Positions 31,016 to 40,326 of a stretch of 64,000 nucleotides of DNA are shown one piece after another (positions within the stretch are counted from its first letter, which is position 1; each line of letters starts with the position of its first letter). The DNA lies in NCBI RefSeq assembly GCF_013402915.1, contig NC_050720.1:682001-746000 (forward strand). The letters run 5' to 3'. This DNA is from Zygotorulaspora mrakii (Eukaryota; Ascomycota; Saccharomycetes; Saccharomycetales; Saccharomycetaceae). Under the pieces are notes generated by a model. It saw nothing but the letters and a program-made list of their open reading frames with translations, made no database searches and had not been told where the DNA came from. Position numbers and translations under genes: made by a program.

Positions 31016-31699
31016 TGCGACGCTAGTTTATATACGTAATATATATATAATGTCAGTTGGTTATAGTCGTTGCAGTTACCCGCTCTTCGACGCGGGATCT
31101 GTACAAGACAAGGGCGGCTAATGGTACTTAACCTTTTACATTTCATAACAGAGACAGTTCAGATATTTAAAACATTCAACAAAAAGATGCTGAAAGCTAC
31201 CAAAGGACCACTAACACGTATAAACTCCATTCATTGACTGCTATTCACTCAGCGCGAGCTAAATTCATCGTTGACAGCCTCTATTCCTTGTTTTTGCATA
31301 CCTTTACAGTGATAGCCCCAGTTTTATAATAAAAAAAAATAACAAACGTGATATTCACGTGCTTAAAGTTGATTTCAGATAGGATCACATTTCACGAAAT
31401 ATTCTAGTAGCGTTGTTTTGGCCAATGAGAGTGAAGTATTTTCACTGCGCAGCTCTCGTGTAAAATTTATCGGTCAGTAGCGATAATTTACCTAGGATGA
31501 ATTGTGGTGGTGAGCTAGAGTTAACGGACCTCTGTAGTTTGAGAAATCTTGAAAATAGATGAGAGGGTAAGGTCAGACTTAAACTGCGTTTATATCTTAC
31601 TTTTGCTCCGTTTACCAAATAGGTGCTATTCTGGATTTCATTCTCCGTACTGTGTTAAGTAGCCAGTGATTGACCCGCCTCAGTATACGCATATTCAAG
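31016..31699. other. Intergenic region HUL4-RIP1
   Basis: A 684-bp gap between tandem genes. The left part has an AT-rich HUL4 3' region and a Reb1 core TTACCCG at 31076-31082, next to a short CCCGC/GCGGG hairpin. The right half holds the RIP1 control sites listed separately, plus CACGTG at 31356-31361 (a Cbf1-type E-box). No RNA gene or credible ORF was seen. Confidence 0.6.
31384..31428. promoter_or_regulatory. Abf1 site and HAP (CCAAT) site upstream of RIP1
   Basis: ATCACATTTCACG (31384-31396) fits the Abf1 consensus RTCRYNNNNNACG at every defined position. CCAATGA (31422-31428) fits the Hap2/3/4/5 core. Both lie 270-320 bp before the RIP1 ATG. Abf1 and HAP control of respiratory-chain genes is well established in yeast, so a role in RIP1 expression is plausible, though not shown by sequence alone. 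Confidence 0.6.
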
Positions 31700-32365
31700 A
31701 TGTTGTCGTTAAGAAATTCGATGAGAGCTCCATTGAGAAGTCCATTTAGAAATTTACCCAAAATTCCGTCTAGATTTATCTCTTCTTCCAGCATTACTGC
31801 GAAGTCTACCTACAGAACTCCAGATTTCGGTGAGTGCATTCAAGAGGACCGCAATCCAGATAAGAGTCGTACGTTCGCCTATTTCATGGTGGGCTCACTA
31901 GGGTTATTGTCATCTGCCGGTGCGAAGTCCACTGTGGAAACTTTTGTATCCTCTATGTCTGCGTCTGCGGATATCTTGGCTATGGCTAAGGTTGAGGTTA
32001 GCTTAGCTGCCATTCCAGAGGGTAAAAACGTTGTTGTTAAATGGCAAGGTAAACCAGTATTCATTAGACACAGAACAGACAGCGAAATTCAAGAGGCAAA
32101 CTCAGTAGACATGTCTGCTTTGAAAGATCCTCAACAGGACTCAGATAGAGTTAAGGATCCAAAATGGTTGGTTATGTTGGGTATCTGTACCCATTTAGGA
32201 TGTGTCCCAATCGGTGAAGCTGGTGATTTTGGTGGTTGGTTCTGCCCTTGTCACGGTTCTCACTATGATATCTCTGGTAGAATCAGAAAGGGTCCAGCTC
32301 CTTTGAATTTGGAAATTCCAGCTTATGAATTTGAAGATGATGAGTCTAAATTAATCGTTGGTTGA
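31700..32365 (+). CDS. RIP1: Ubiquinol-cytochrome c reductase Rieske iron-sulfur protein Rip1
   Basis: The [2Fe-2S] subunit of respiratory complex III, in the mitochondrial inner membrane. The start is taken at 31700 (MLSLRNSMRAPLRS), the first ATG; ten upstream codons are open only from a TTG. The 221-aa precursor has an Arg/Ser-rich, acid-poor presequence of about 35 residues. A conserved segment STYRTPDFGE follows, then the single membrane helix and flexible hinge (YFMVGSLGLLSSAGAKSTVE). The cluster-binding boxes CTHLGC and CPCHGSH are intact. Codon bias is strong in the mature part. It is convergent with YEL023C across 301 bp. Confidence 0.98.
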   Translation: MLSLRNSMRAPLRSPFRNLPKIPSRFISSSSITAKSTYRTPDFGECIQEDRNPDKSRTFAYFMVGSLGLLSSAGAKSTVETFVSSMSASADILAMAKVEVSLAAIPEGKNVVVKWQGKPVFIRHRTDSEIQEANSVDMSALKDPQQDSDRVKDPKWLVMLGICTHLGCVPIGEAGDFGGWFCPCHGSHYDISGRIRKGPAPLNLEIPAYEFEDDESKLIVG

Positions 32366-32666
32366 GCGACTATAGAGTAGCTTCCTCCAGTAGTCAAAGA
32401 AGAAAATTACATCAAAAAGAATCGACAAATCAAAACAAATCAAAGCATGAAAAGAAAAAGTATATTCTTACCATCTTGTAAGAATAAACGAGACACGTGA
32501 GCATATTATCCTCTTATATATATCTATTTATTAGTACCTCCTATTATTATTATTCTGTCAACATCTGACCAAGTATATATTCAGCTCAAAACGAAGACTA
32601 AAACAACATAAGATCAAAAAAAATTCTTGAGTTTTACACAAGCCAAGAGTAACAAAGCTAGGTTGT
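32366..32666. other. Convergent 3' region RIP1/YEL023C
   Basis: 301 bp containing the 3' ends of both genes. TATATATATCTATTTATTAG (about 32515-32534) and ATTATTATTATTCT runs look like yeast polyadenylation efficiency elements. Nothing else was recognised. Confidence 0.5.
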
Positions 32667-34628
32667 TCACAACAATGGATCACTTTTTAACACTTTTTCC
32701 AAATCATCGGGGACTTTGAGCCATTGTTCCGATTCCCATTCCAAAAGCTTTCTTTTGGTTTTGCGATACTGAGCCTGAACAATCGAATCCTTTACATATA
32801 CGATTTCACTTGTATTCAATAATCTTTCTTCCGTTCCAGATAGCGTCGGATAACTCTTGAAAGGTGAAGCAATTGTTTCTAAATCGCGTAGCATTGGACT
32901 ATCAATACTTATATCCTGAAATTCTTCCAAGATTTTGTATGCATATGCAGGTAAGTTTTTGGGTCGGTACCTCTTATCGTGTTTTATTCTCCAAAAAACT
33001 GACCAATGCAATTCAGCATAGCTTGGTACAAATCTTGATCTTCCCAAATTAGGTACGTATATGTTTCTCCATTTTCCGCTTTCATTCTCAGTCCTGAGCC
33101 CGATGGGTATCAATTCAAGACACCACCAAAAGAACGTTTCTAATTTACTAATACCACCACAAATTGAACTATATTTCTGCCTAGTGGTCTCTTCATTACT
33201 CAAAATTTCAGTTTCCTTGAATTTAAAAAAATCTCTTAGCATATTCGTGAACGGAATTGCACCAGAAGTAGCTAAGTAATGCCCATTTCCGGCCTCTAAA
33301 TCCTCGGTACAAATGACTTCAGGAGGTTTTACTGCCTCAATTTTTATTGCCTGTTTGAAGCTCAGTTTATCATGAATTGTAGAAATCAGAGATCCGATTG
33401 GTGTATTTCTTTTAGCAAACTCGTGAATAGATTCTTTTTTAAAGACGACACCATGTTCGACTGCTTTACATAACATCCAACGTAATGCCATATTGGATAC
33501 CGAGTCTCCTGTTTTGCAATCGACTCCCCATCCTCCTCCAACATCCGAATGATCCCCCATGAACCACTTTTCAACCAGATCAGGCGTTAAAGTCGATTTA
33601 GAGCCACTATTTTCTGTGAGTGACTTATTCAGAAAAGAATTCTTCAAGCTGTTTAATGTTTGCGGGAATTGTTCCGTATCCTCCAAGAATTCATTCACTC
33701 TTTTCAGAAGATTGCTCTCTTTTTTACCTGACGCAGCAGCCCTTGCGTTATGCTCATTTGCGTCGCTATCCGGCTTTAAAGTATGCGAAGGCGCTAAGGA
33801 CGGCTCATCAGACGATTCTAAAATACCAGTTTCACAATCTGCTAAATCACTACTTGGAGATGTTGAATATGACATGCTGTCATAATTTGAATTGGTGTTT
33901 ACCGAATGCGCCAAACAAGCATTTGGATTAGGCGCAAAGGATTGCTGCTTAAATTTTCCCTTCCTTTCATCCACAGAGACAGCATGTCTAACATGATCAA
34001 CAATCCCACTCCTTTGAGTACAAGGGAATAATCTATCTCTCAAAATTCCAACTGAATTCACGGAATCAAATAAGCCCTGGAAATAGACGCGCACCTCTTG
34101 GGAGCGACAGAATGTCCTCTTAAACTCATCTGCAAGTGTAACATTGTAATTTGGCTGACTAGGTTGTTCTGCGTACTCCCATAATTCGTAAATTCTCCAA
34201 GCCATACTAACCATATCGTTTAATCCTCGATACAGAAGTCCTACTCTTTCTAGCATGCCAGCGAGGGCTCTTGCGATGAAGGCGCCTCTAGAGAACCCAA
34301 ACATATGAATATTGTCTCCATTTTCATAGTTTTCCATTAAAAACACATACCCTGAAACAACATGGTGATCAACAGTTGAAGCAAACATTGCATCTGTAAC
34401 ATTACTCCAGTGTGATGTTGTAAATCGTCTTCTGACGTCGATCACAGGATCGAAGCCTGGTTCTGTACCAATTCCTGGCTGATAGTAACAAACCTGGATG
34501 TCACTGTTATCATTCTCTAGCATTTGATATATTTTCAACACGTTCGTGATCGGCTGAGGGCCAAAATTCTCACGAGTTCCGTCAAAACATAGTACAAGAT
34601 TTTTCTGTTTTCTTTTATTCACACCCAT
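32667..34628 (-). CDS. YEL023C: DUF2235 alpha/beta-hydrolase-like protein, YEL023C family
   Basis: An uncharacterised protein with an N-terminal DUF2235 (Tle1-like) hydrolase domain. The start is the ATG at 34628 (MGVNKRKQKNLVLCFDGTRE); two upstream codons are open only from TTG. The product is 653 aa (about 680 in S. cerevisiae). The strand-turn LCFDGTRENFG and the nucleophile elbow GFSRGAFIARALAGML (GXSXG) are clear. The region SDVGGGWG, about residue 360, is the usual aspartate/histidine part of the active site (GDHSDVGGGW). A Ser-rich low-complexity insert lies at about 240-300. The domain suggests a lipid or ester hydrolase; substrate is unknown. Tandem with RAD26, 147 bp downstream of it on the same strand. 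Confidence 0.88.
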   Translation of the reverse strand: MGVNKRKQKNLVLCFDGTRENFGPQPITNVLKIYQMLENDNSDIQVCYYQPGIGTEPGFDPVIDVRRRFTTSHWSNVTDAMFASTVDHHVVSGYVFLMENYENGDNIHMFGFSRGAFIARALAGMLERVGLLYRGLNDMVSMAWRIYELWEYAEQPSQPNYNVTLADEFKRTFCRSQEVRVYFQGLFDSVNSVGILRDRLFPCTQRSGIVDHVRHAVSVDERKGKFKQQSFAPNPNACLAHSVNTNSNYDSMSYSTSPSSDLADCETGILESSDEPSLAPSHTLKPDSDANEHNARAAASGKKESNLLKRVNEFLEDTEQFPQTLNSLKNSFLNKSLTENSGSKSTLTPDLVEKWFMGDHSDVGGGWGVDCKTGDSVSNMALRWMLCKAVEHGVVFKKESIHEFAKRNTPIGSLISTIHDKLSFKQAIKIEAVKPPEVICTEDLEAGNGHYLATSGAIPFTNMLRDFFKFKETEILSNEETTRQKYSSICGGISKLETFFWWCLELIPIGLRTENESGKWRNIYVPNLGRSRFVPSYAELHWSVFWRIKHDKRYRPKNLPAYAYKILEEFQDISIDSPMLRDLETIASPFKSYPTLSGTEERLLNTSEIVYVKDSIVQAQYRKTKRKLLEWESEQWLKVPDDLEKVLKSDPLL

Positions 34629-34775
34629 ATCCAATCCCCGATCTTCATGGGACTCGATGCAAATCGACTTTCCATTGTGATGATATAATATCCTCTCTTT
34701 AAATTGTTATTCATGCCATAAACTGTCACAAATTCGAACTCGCTTAGTAAAACCCATTCACCACTATTAAAAAGT

Positions 34776-37700
34776 TCATTCAATATCTAGATCTTTAAAC
34801 TCATCTTGCAAAATCCATCCTCTTTTATCTTTATCAAATGCTGCAATAGTTCTAAGGAGGGCACGGATCTTAATTATATCAGATTTATCGTTTAAATGAG
34901 CACCTACACTCTTGACAATGTCCACTGATGATGCGAAATAGTTTTCTTGCTTGCTCAGATATTTCACTATTTGCTGCAAAAGAGACCGGTTCTTGGCAGC
35001 ATTTGTGGTACCAAAATCTTGATTTTGAACACTTTGCGCTTCATGCTTTACAGCTCGAATATTAGCTAAAATCGCGGAGGATCCTACCGAATTTCCGTTT
35101 AAATCTTTTTTTATCTTCTTTCTCACCTTCCCAGCCTGTCCAAATTTTCCTGTCCATGTGGGTGTGCCTATATCAAATTTCCGAGTAGTTTTTCGTGATT
35201 TTTTTAAAGCTGTCAAGGCTTCTTGAGCTACTCTCTCAGCCTCCTTCTCGATTGTTGCTGGCGAGGCTTTTGAATGTGACCTCACCATACTGTCGTGGGC
35301 CACTACACTTTCTAAGTTTTTCTCTCCCAAAAGACCTTCAATGAGCCTGTCATCTTCATTTTTGCCTTTCTCCTTTTTCTCTTTCCCGGAATAGAAGCTC
35401 TCTAGTTTGAAAACGCCAGCCATGTTTAAAACTTGACCGAAGTCGTCACTCTCCTGGGTACGTGAGTTTAAAAGAGAATCCGTATGCTTTTGAACCTCCT
35501 CATCGAGTTCTTCCGTGGTGTGTCCACCATCTCCGCCCAAGGTAAAAAGATCGTGCAGTTCATTCATTTTGAAAAATCTCTTCTGTTTAGGATCACTCAA
35601 TATCTTGTTTGTCAGGAACTGCTTGAATATTTGACGATGGTAGATTTTTTCTTCAATTGAACCAGTAACCATTAACCTGTAAATGGACACTTCCCTTTTT
35701 TGGCCGATTCTCCACGCTCTTTCACGAGCTTGCATATCTGTTGATGGGTTCCAATCAGGATCGAATATAATAATCCTATTGGCACCAGTTAAATTCACAC
35801 CTAATCCACCAACTCTTGTTGTCAGCAAAAAAACATCATAATCTCCATTGTTGAATTCATCTACTAATGATTGTCTAATCGATATGCCGGTAGTACCATC
35901 CATTCTGAGATACTTTATTCCATTCAGATCCTCATCCTTGAACGATATAAATTGTTCCAAAATATCAAGCATTTGTCTTGATTGTGTAAATAAAAGCGTT
36001 TTGTGGTGCTCTTTGCGCCACAGAAGAAGTAATTGTTTAACAACTTGCATTTTTCCTGAGCGTTTTGGATCTCCATACGATTTTTCATGCTGTTTTGCTT
36101 CTCTATCCAGTAAGTCGGGGTGATTACAAATTTTCCTAAGAATATCAATGCCATACAATACTTGACGCTTTCCCCCTTTGATCTGTTCCAGTTCCTTTGA
36201 GTGCAAAAATTCTAAATACTTTCCTCTTTGAAATTGAGTGAGTTTGCAAAACAATACCATTTCCTTTTTCTCTGGAAGATCCTTGGCAACGTCAGCTTTA
36301 ACTCGTCTTAGTAAATAAGGGGAGATCAAATCCCTTAGCGCAACTGCACATTTGTATCCCGCTTGTACCTGAACATTTGTAGCATTTGCATAGCCTCCCA
36401 TATTAATGGGCTGCACGAACTGCTGTTGAAATACAGGTAGCGTCCCGAGTTTCCCCGGAAAGATGAAATCAAATAAGGACCACAACTCATTGAGATTATT
36501 TTGAATGGGCGTGCCTGAAAGAATGATTCTATTGTGCGTTTTCAATTTTTTACACGTCAAAGAAATATCAGCGTCCGGATTCCTGATCTTATGTCCTTCG
36601 TCTAGGACTGCGTAAGCCCAATTGATAGCCAAAAGCTTGTCACTGTGAATACGCAGACCAACATAGGTAGTTACTATTACATGTCCTTTTTGTATGACCA
36701 TATCTATTAGAGAAAGTATTTTATCATTACTTTCCATTTGCGATTTAGTCTTTGCTGAATTTGCAAAATCATCGTACGAAAACTTTGTAGGATCTGATGA
36801 CATAATTAACCCTTCCAGTTCATCCTCATTGATAGTTTTCTTATTTGCAAAACCGGAACCGATGGCATGCAAAATTACAACGCGAAGCGGTGGCCACCAG
36901 TGATGGAATTCGTTGCACCACTGTTTCATAACAGTTGCTGGACATACGATTATTACGGGACCATTTAAAAGACCAGAATGATGAAGTCCAGCTAAAAATG
37001 CTATAATTTGAATTGTTTTACCCAGGCCCATCTCATCTCCGATGATTCCCCCGCTCTTTTGTTGATACAATTCATATAACCACTGCACGCAGGTCTTTTG
37101 ATAATCAAACAACAAGGAGAATATCTCACCGGGTATTTTGAAATCATCGTTCAATTTTGCATCCGGAATATCTGGATGAGCTTTCCGCCATTCAGGCAGA
37201 CATTCCTGAGAAATACCTTTACCAACCTGAGAACGTTGATCTACCCATTTTCGGAGCCTTTTTTGATACGAAGCCTCATCACCATCATCCTTCACCACAC
37301 CTGGCTTTAATATACATGGCGCTTCATTCGCTGAAACGTTGCCGATATTGTCATTTGCGTCATGATCATTCTGGTCATCACTAGCATAGTCATCATCATC
37401 ATAATCATAATCGTCATTCGTTGATTCGCCACTCATGTTTTCTATCATTTGTTCGTTAGCCATCTCCATGTTCTGATCCGCTTCTTCCTTGGCCTCCAAA
37501 GCTTCATTTTCTGTAATGCCATTTGGCTTCTCTAGAACAAATTCAGTTTTTGAACCAAAAGCTGTAATGTGACCTGTTCTTATCAAAAACTCCTTCTGAG
37601 ACTCATCAGGCCTTTTTCCTTGATTATCGCCGCCTTTTTGATTTGGGTTCTTCGCCGTTTTCAGATTTTTCAGCCTTTCTTTAATATCCCTGATATCTTT

Positions 37701-37985
37701 AAGCAACGGGGGCAGTTCCAATTCCTCTATTTCTTCAATTTGTTGCCGCAGTCTTTGCTTCACAGATATTCTAGATGCATTATCTAGTTTTCTCCTAACA
37801 TGATTTCTCTTACTTCTACACTTCTCCAAGGCATTCTCCACTCTTTCTAATCGATTATGTTCCTGATCAACTAATTGCTGTGTGATGAGTGACTCAGCAT
37901 TGGTTTCAATCTTTTGTTCGAGGAGACTTTGGTCAAGTATATTAACGCCGAGGTCTCGCAGCCCATTGTCTCCATCACTCATCAT
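34776..37985 (-). CDS. RAD26: Transcription-coupled repair Swi2/Snf2 ATPase Rad26 (CSB orthologue)
   Basis: A DNA translocase acting on RNA polymerase II stalled at lesions. The 1069-aa protein (about 1085 in S. cerevisiae) starts with ATGATG at 37985; either could be used. The N-terminal 120 residues are coiled-coil-prone (Glu/Arg/Leu rich). An acidic Asp/Asn stretch follows (YDYDDDDYASDDQNDHD, about 190-215). The ATPase lobes come next: Walker A GDEMGLGKTIQ (about 315), DEGH box (about 462), SGTPIQNNLNELW, VGGLGVNLTGA, and motif VI QARERAWRIGQKREVSIYR (about 760). The C-terminal part is basic. The upstream side carries tRNA-Pro and the Ty cluster. Confidence 0.96.
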   Translation of the reverse strand: MMSDGDNGLRDLGVNILDQSLLEQKIETNAESLITQQLVDQEHNRLERVENALEKCRSKRNHVRRKLDNASRISVKQRLRQQIEEIEELELPPLLKDIRDIKERLKNLKTAKNPNQKGGDNQGKRPDESQKEFLIRTGHITAFGSKTEFVLEKPNGITENEALEAKEEADQNMEMANEQMIENMSGESTNDDYDYDDDDYASDDQNDHDANDNIGNVSANEAPCILKPGVVKDDGDEASYQKRLRKWVDQRSQVGKGISQECLPEWRKAHPDIPDAKLNDDFKIPGEIFSLLFDYQKTCVQWLYELYQQKSGGIIGDEMGLGKTIQIIAFLAGLHHSGLLNGPVIIVCPATVMKQWCNEFHHWWPPLRVVILHAIGSGFANKKTINEDELEGLIMSSDPTKFSYDDFANSAKTKSQMESNDKILSLIDMVIQKGHVIVTTYVGLRIHSDKLLAINWAYAVLDEGHKIRNPDADISLTCKKLKTHNRIILSGTPIQNNLNELWSLFDFIFPGKLGTLPVFQQQFVQPINMGGYANATNVQVQAGYKCAVALRDLISPYLLRRVKADVAKDLPEKKEMVLFCKLTQFQRGKYLEFLHSKELEQIKGGKRQVLYGIDILRKICNHPDLLDREAKQHEKSYGDPKRSGKMQVVKQLLLLWRKEHHKTLLFTQSRQMLDILEQFISFKDEDLNGIKYLRMDGTTGISIRQSLVDEFNNGDYDVFLLTTRVGGLGVNLTGANRIIIFDPDWNPSTDMQARERAWRIGQKREVSIYRLMVTGSIEEKIYHRQIFKQFLTNKILSDPKQKRFFKMNELHDLFTLGGDGGHTTEELDEEVQKHTDSLLNSRTQESDDFGQVLNMAGVFKLESFYSGKEKKEKGKNEDDRLIEGLLGEKNLESVVAHDSMVRSHSKASPATIEKEAERVAQEALTALKKSRKTTRKFDIGTPTWTGKFGQAGKVRKKIKKDLNGNSVGSSAILANIRAVKHEAQSVQNQDFGTTNAAKNRSLLQQIVKYLSKQENYFASSVDIVKSVGAHLNDKSDIIKIRALLRTIAAFDKDKRGWILQDEFKDLDIE

Positions 37986-38224
37986 AAAGAGACCTATTTC
38001 GAAGTTTTCTCACGGAGTACCCAGATGTCGTGGGAAGCTAGATCTCTTCTGCTGAATTTTAATAAAATTTACTCCAGGTGAAATTTCAGGAAGGCAAAAA
38101 TTTCCTTCCCTCAATTGCGAACTTTGAGAAAATAGTGTAACAATAAAACGGTATTGCAGTGTTGAATAAATTATATCTTTAGATGATCCCTCGCTTAAGT
38201 GCAAAGATGAAAAATTAAAAAAAA

Positions 38225-38333
38225 GGGGCGAGCTGGGAATTGAACCCAGGGCCTCTCGCATGCTTGATTTGATAATCCTCAGTGTACTGAAGATTCGCCC
38301 AAAGCGAGAATCATACCACTAGACCACACGCCC
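38225..38333 (-). tRNA. tRNA-Pro (TGG) with a 37-nt intron
   Basis: Exon 1 runs from 38333 to 38298 (GGGCGTGTGGTCTAGTGGTA to TTTGGG), the intron from 38297 to 38261, and exon 2 from 38260 to 38225. The exons give the well-known yeast tRNA-Pro with anticodon TGG, T-arm CCTGGGTTCAATTCCCAG, and discriminator C. The intron begins one base after the anticodon, the standard place. Intron bases near 38277-38294 can pair to extend the anticodon stem (TCTTCAGT/ACTGAGGA). Eight T on the minus strand (38217-38224) form the Pol III terminator. The Ty/LTR cluster lies just upstream of its 5' end. Confidence 0.95.
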
Positions 38334-38455
38334 TTGTTATTTGGTTGAATGTGTCCACCCGAATAATACACATACTCCAAGAAAAGAGACGATGTATATC
38401 TGCTTCGAATTGGTTTATTTGGAAAGTGTCAATTGTTGAAATATTATTTGGAAAT

Positions 38456-38503
38456 TATTTAGAAAGAATGTTTTCTTCGGCGTTGTCGATAGTAACTTGG
38501 TTT
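38456..38503 (-). mobile_element. Fragment of an inverted LTR (3' end) beside tRNA-Pro
   Basis: Forty-eight bases read on the minus strand match the 3' end of the LTR (AAACCAAGTTACTATCGACA, ending TCTAAATA). A plus-strand solo LTR and the full element were inserted into it. A few bases of continuation (GCCATT at 45294-45299 against GACATT expected) follow on the far side. The remainder is missing. It starts 123 bp upstream of the tRNA 5' end. Confidence 0.8.
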
Positions 38504-38513
38504 TGTTGAAATA

Positions 38514-39008
38514 TGTTGAAATATAAATCGAGATTGTAAGATATATTAAAGAGATGACTTATAAGAATCAGAAAGAGACAATTGGTCTGTAAAACAAAAT
38601 AAACGAAGTCAGATGAAACCCTAACAGAATGTCAATCGATAATGCAAAGATATCGGATGATAATCTATCACGAGACGTTTACAACTCAGGAGTCTGACTA
38701 CGAAGGAGTCTATGGCATGGAACATGAAATAACAGTTGTACTGTGGATTCTATGGGACTAGAAATGGTGTGATGACGATGAAAATTCTTCACTCGTCGTC
38801 CTCTCTTATGGTTCAATAGGTGCGAAGTATTAGGTATAAATACTGACGTATTTTCCAGATGTTAATCCAAGTTCAATTAGTCTTATCTCAATTCATGATA
38901 TAGAAAACCAAGGAATTATATATCTCTATAATTGAATATCATAGTATCATCATCAATGTCAAACCAAGTTACTATCGACAACGCCGAAGAAAACATTCTT
39001 TATAAATA
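38514..39008 (+). repeat. 5' LTR of the Ty element
   Basis: 495 bp, from TGTTGAAATATAAATCGAG to CTTTATAAATA. It contains the TATA box TATAAATA at 38835-38842 and the gag start codon at 38956. It appears identical to 44304-44798. The end is fixed by the adjoining primer-binding site. Confidence 0.95.
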
Positions 39009-40326
39009 TGGTAGCGCCGCTAAAGTTCCCTTCTCAATGAGTAGAGAAGCGGAGGATTCTTTGTTTACGTCTCGTGAGAAATCAAACTCTTCGGAAATTA
39101 GTAACAATGGCACTGATCCCAACTTGAGTGATTCACAAAGAGACTTTCCTTCGTTGCAACCTTCAATCCCGGCCAGTGTTGATAACAAACAGGAAGGTTC
39201 CCCTAAATCAAGCGCATACGATGCGGGTTATCAACACACTGGTTCCACACAAGGTTATACTTACCCTTACCCATGGCCGAGTCCATATCCTCCAATTGCG
39301 CCACCAATGGTGCCACCAATGGGGAATGGCATGTTCAACTGGAATATGAATGCTGACGGAATAAAATACATTCCGGCCACTAGCTATGAAACATTCATGT
39401 ACCAGCAAAAACTGCTGAACGATCAGTTCAAGCAATATCGAAAGTTCTATGACCAGAGATCAGAAGATGATACCACTTCTGAGTCCGCTAAAGAGTCTAA
39501 CAATGAACAAGTGTTACCAGACTTGGATGAGATCAGTAATCCTTCGGAATTTCCCAGATGGATGAGATCATTCAAAAGATTTCTGGAAGACAACAAGCTA
39601 GGTGATATCATACCTGACAGATTAAATGAATCTGAGAGGGACGCCACGAAGAGCGAAAAGGCTTTCATCATTAATTCCTTCAAAACATATGTGAAGGAAA
39701 CAGCCTATCCAAAGAGCGTCAAAGACGCAATAAAAAGAGGACACGACCTGTTCCGAATTATCCTATGTCATGTATCCGAAGACAGTAACCTTAGATCCGC
39801 TATATGGAGAGAACTAACCACAATAAGTTACGACGGATCTGAAGATTCATATTACTATACTAGTAGAGTGAAAGAGCTTTATAGTCAACTTAAAGCAACA
39901 AATTCCAACATCCCAGAAGACATAATTTGTGAATACCTGCTCAAAAATTTGCACGGTCAATATGCAAAGATTAGGGAGAATCATTACCTGGAATACGACC
40001 TGAACACAATCGCAGGCATTTCGAAATGTGTATTGCGCACATATGACAGATTGATAAAAAATAAGAAACATACATCTGAAACATCACCTTCAGTAACAAA
40101 CAGACATTGTTACAAGTGTTCCTCTGAGGGCCATTTTGCTCCTCAATGCCCAAATGTCAAAGATAAACTACCAAAACCCTCCATCAATTCACGAAAGGAG
40201 AAAAAGTCTTACCATCGTAAGGGTATCCATAAAATCGGACTCACCCGCGACACAGAGTTACTTAGGCATTCTCCAGAATTCGAAGAAGAAACGTCCGAGT
40301 ATGACGAAGACACCACAAACTGGTGA
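38956..40326 (+). CDS. Ty Gag (capsid/nucleocapsid) polyprotein
   Basis: Gag forms the virus-like particle shell and packages the RNA. The start is the ATG at 38956 (MSNQVTIDNAEENI), within the LTR as in Ty1; upstream codons in frame begin only at TTG. 456 aa. The N-terminal third is Ser/Asp/Pro/Tyr rich (YPYPWPSPYPPIAPPMVPP). A UBN2/copia-type capsid region lies at about 190-370 (FPRWMRSFKRFLEDNKLGDI). A CCHC zinc knuckle CYKCSSEGHFAPQC (CX2CX4HX4C) is at about residue 386, followed by a basic tail. S. cerevisiae Ty1 Gag lacks such a knuckle. The frame terminates at 40326, overlapping pol by about 60 bp past the shift site. Confidence 0.93.
   Translation: MSNQVTIDNAEENILYKYGSAAKVPFSMSREAEDSLFTSREKSNSSEISNNGTDPNLSDSQRDFPSLQPSIPASVDNKQEGSPKSSAYDAGYQHTGSTQGYTYPYPWPSPYPPIAPPMVPPMGNGMFNWNMNADGIKYIPATSYETFMYQQKLLNDQFKQYRKFYDQRSEDDTTSESAKESNNEQVLPDLDEISNPSEFPRWMRSFKRFLEDNKLGDIIPDRLNESERDATKSEKAFIINSFKTYVKETAYPKSVKDAIKRGHDLFRIILCHVSEDSNLRSAIWRELTTISYDGSEDSYYYTSRVKELYSQLKATNSNIPEDIICEYLLKNLHGQYAKIRENHYLEYDLNTIAGISKCVLRTYDRLIKNKKHTSETSPSVTNRHCYKCSSEGHFAPQCPNVKDKLPKPSINSRKEKKSYHRKGIHKIGLTRDTELLRHSPEFEEETSEYDEDTTNW
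39009..39021 (+). other. Minus-strand primer-binding site (initiator tRNA-Met)
   Basis: TGGTAGCGCCGCT directly follows the LTR and is complementary to the 3' end of initiator tRNA-Met including its CCA tail. The match runs 13 bases, against the gene at 8879-8950 in this window. Ty1 uses the same primer with a core of ten bases. Confidence 0.92.
40261..40267 (+). other. Programmed +1 ribosomal frameshift site CTTAGGC
   Basis: The heptamer reads CTT AGG C in the gag frame (gag codon 436 is CTT). It lies within the gag/pol overlap, and pol is in the +1 frame. It is identical to the Ty1 site, where slow decoding of AGG by a scarce tRNA-Arg(CCT) lets the Leu-tRNA slip. Confidence 0.92.

Noticed and set aside
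31076..31100. Short GC hairpin CCCGC/GCGGG past HUL4 as a possible terminator
   Set aside because: Yeast Pol II does not use hairpin terminators; the overlapping Reb1 core TTACCCG is the more likely meaningful element.
31356..31361. CACGTG as a centromere CDEI element
   Set aside because: No AT-rich CDEII followed by a CDEIII-like sequence was found downstream on either strand.
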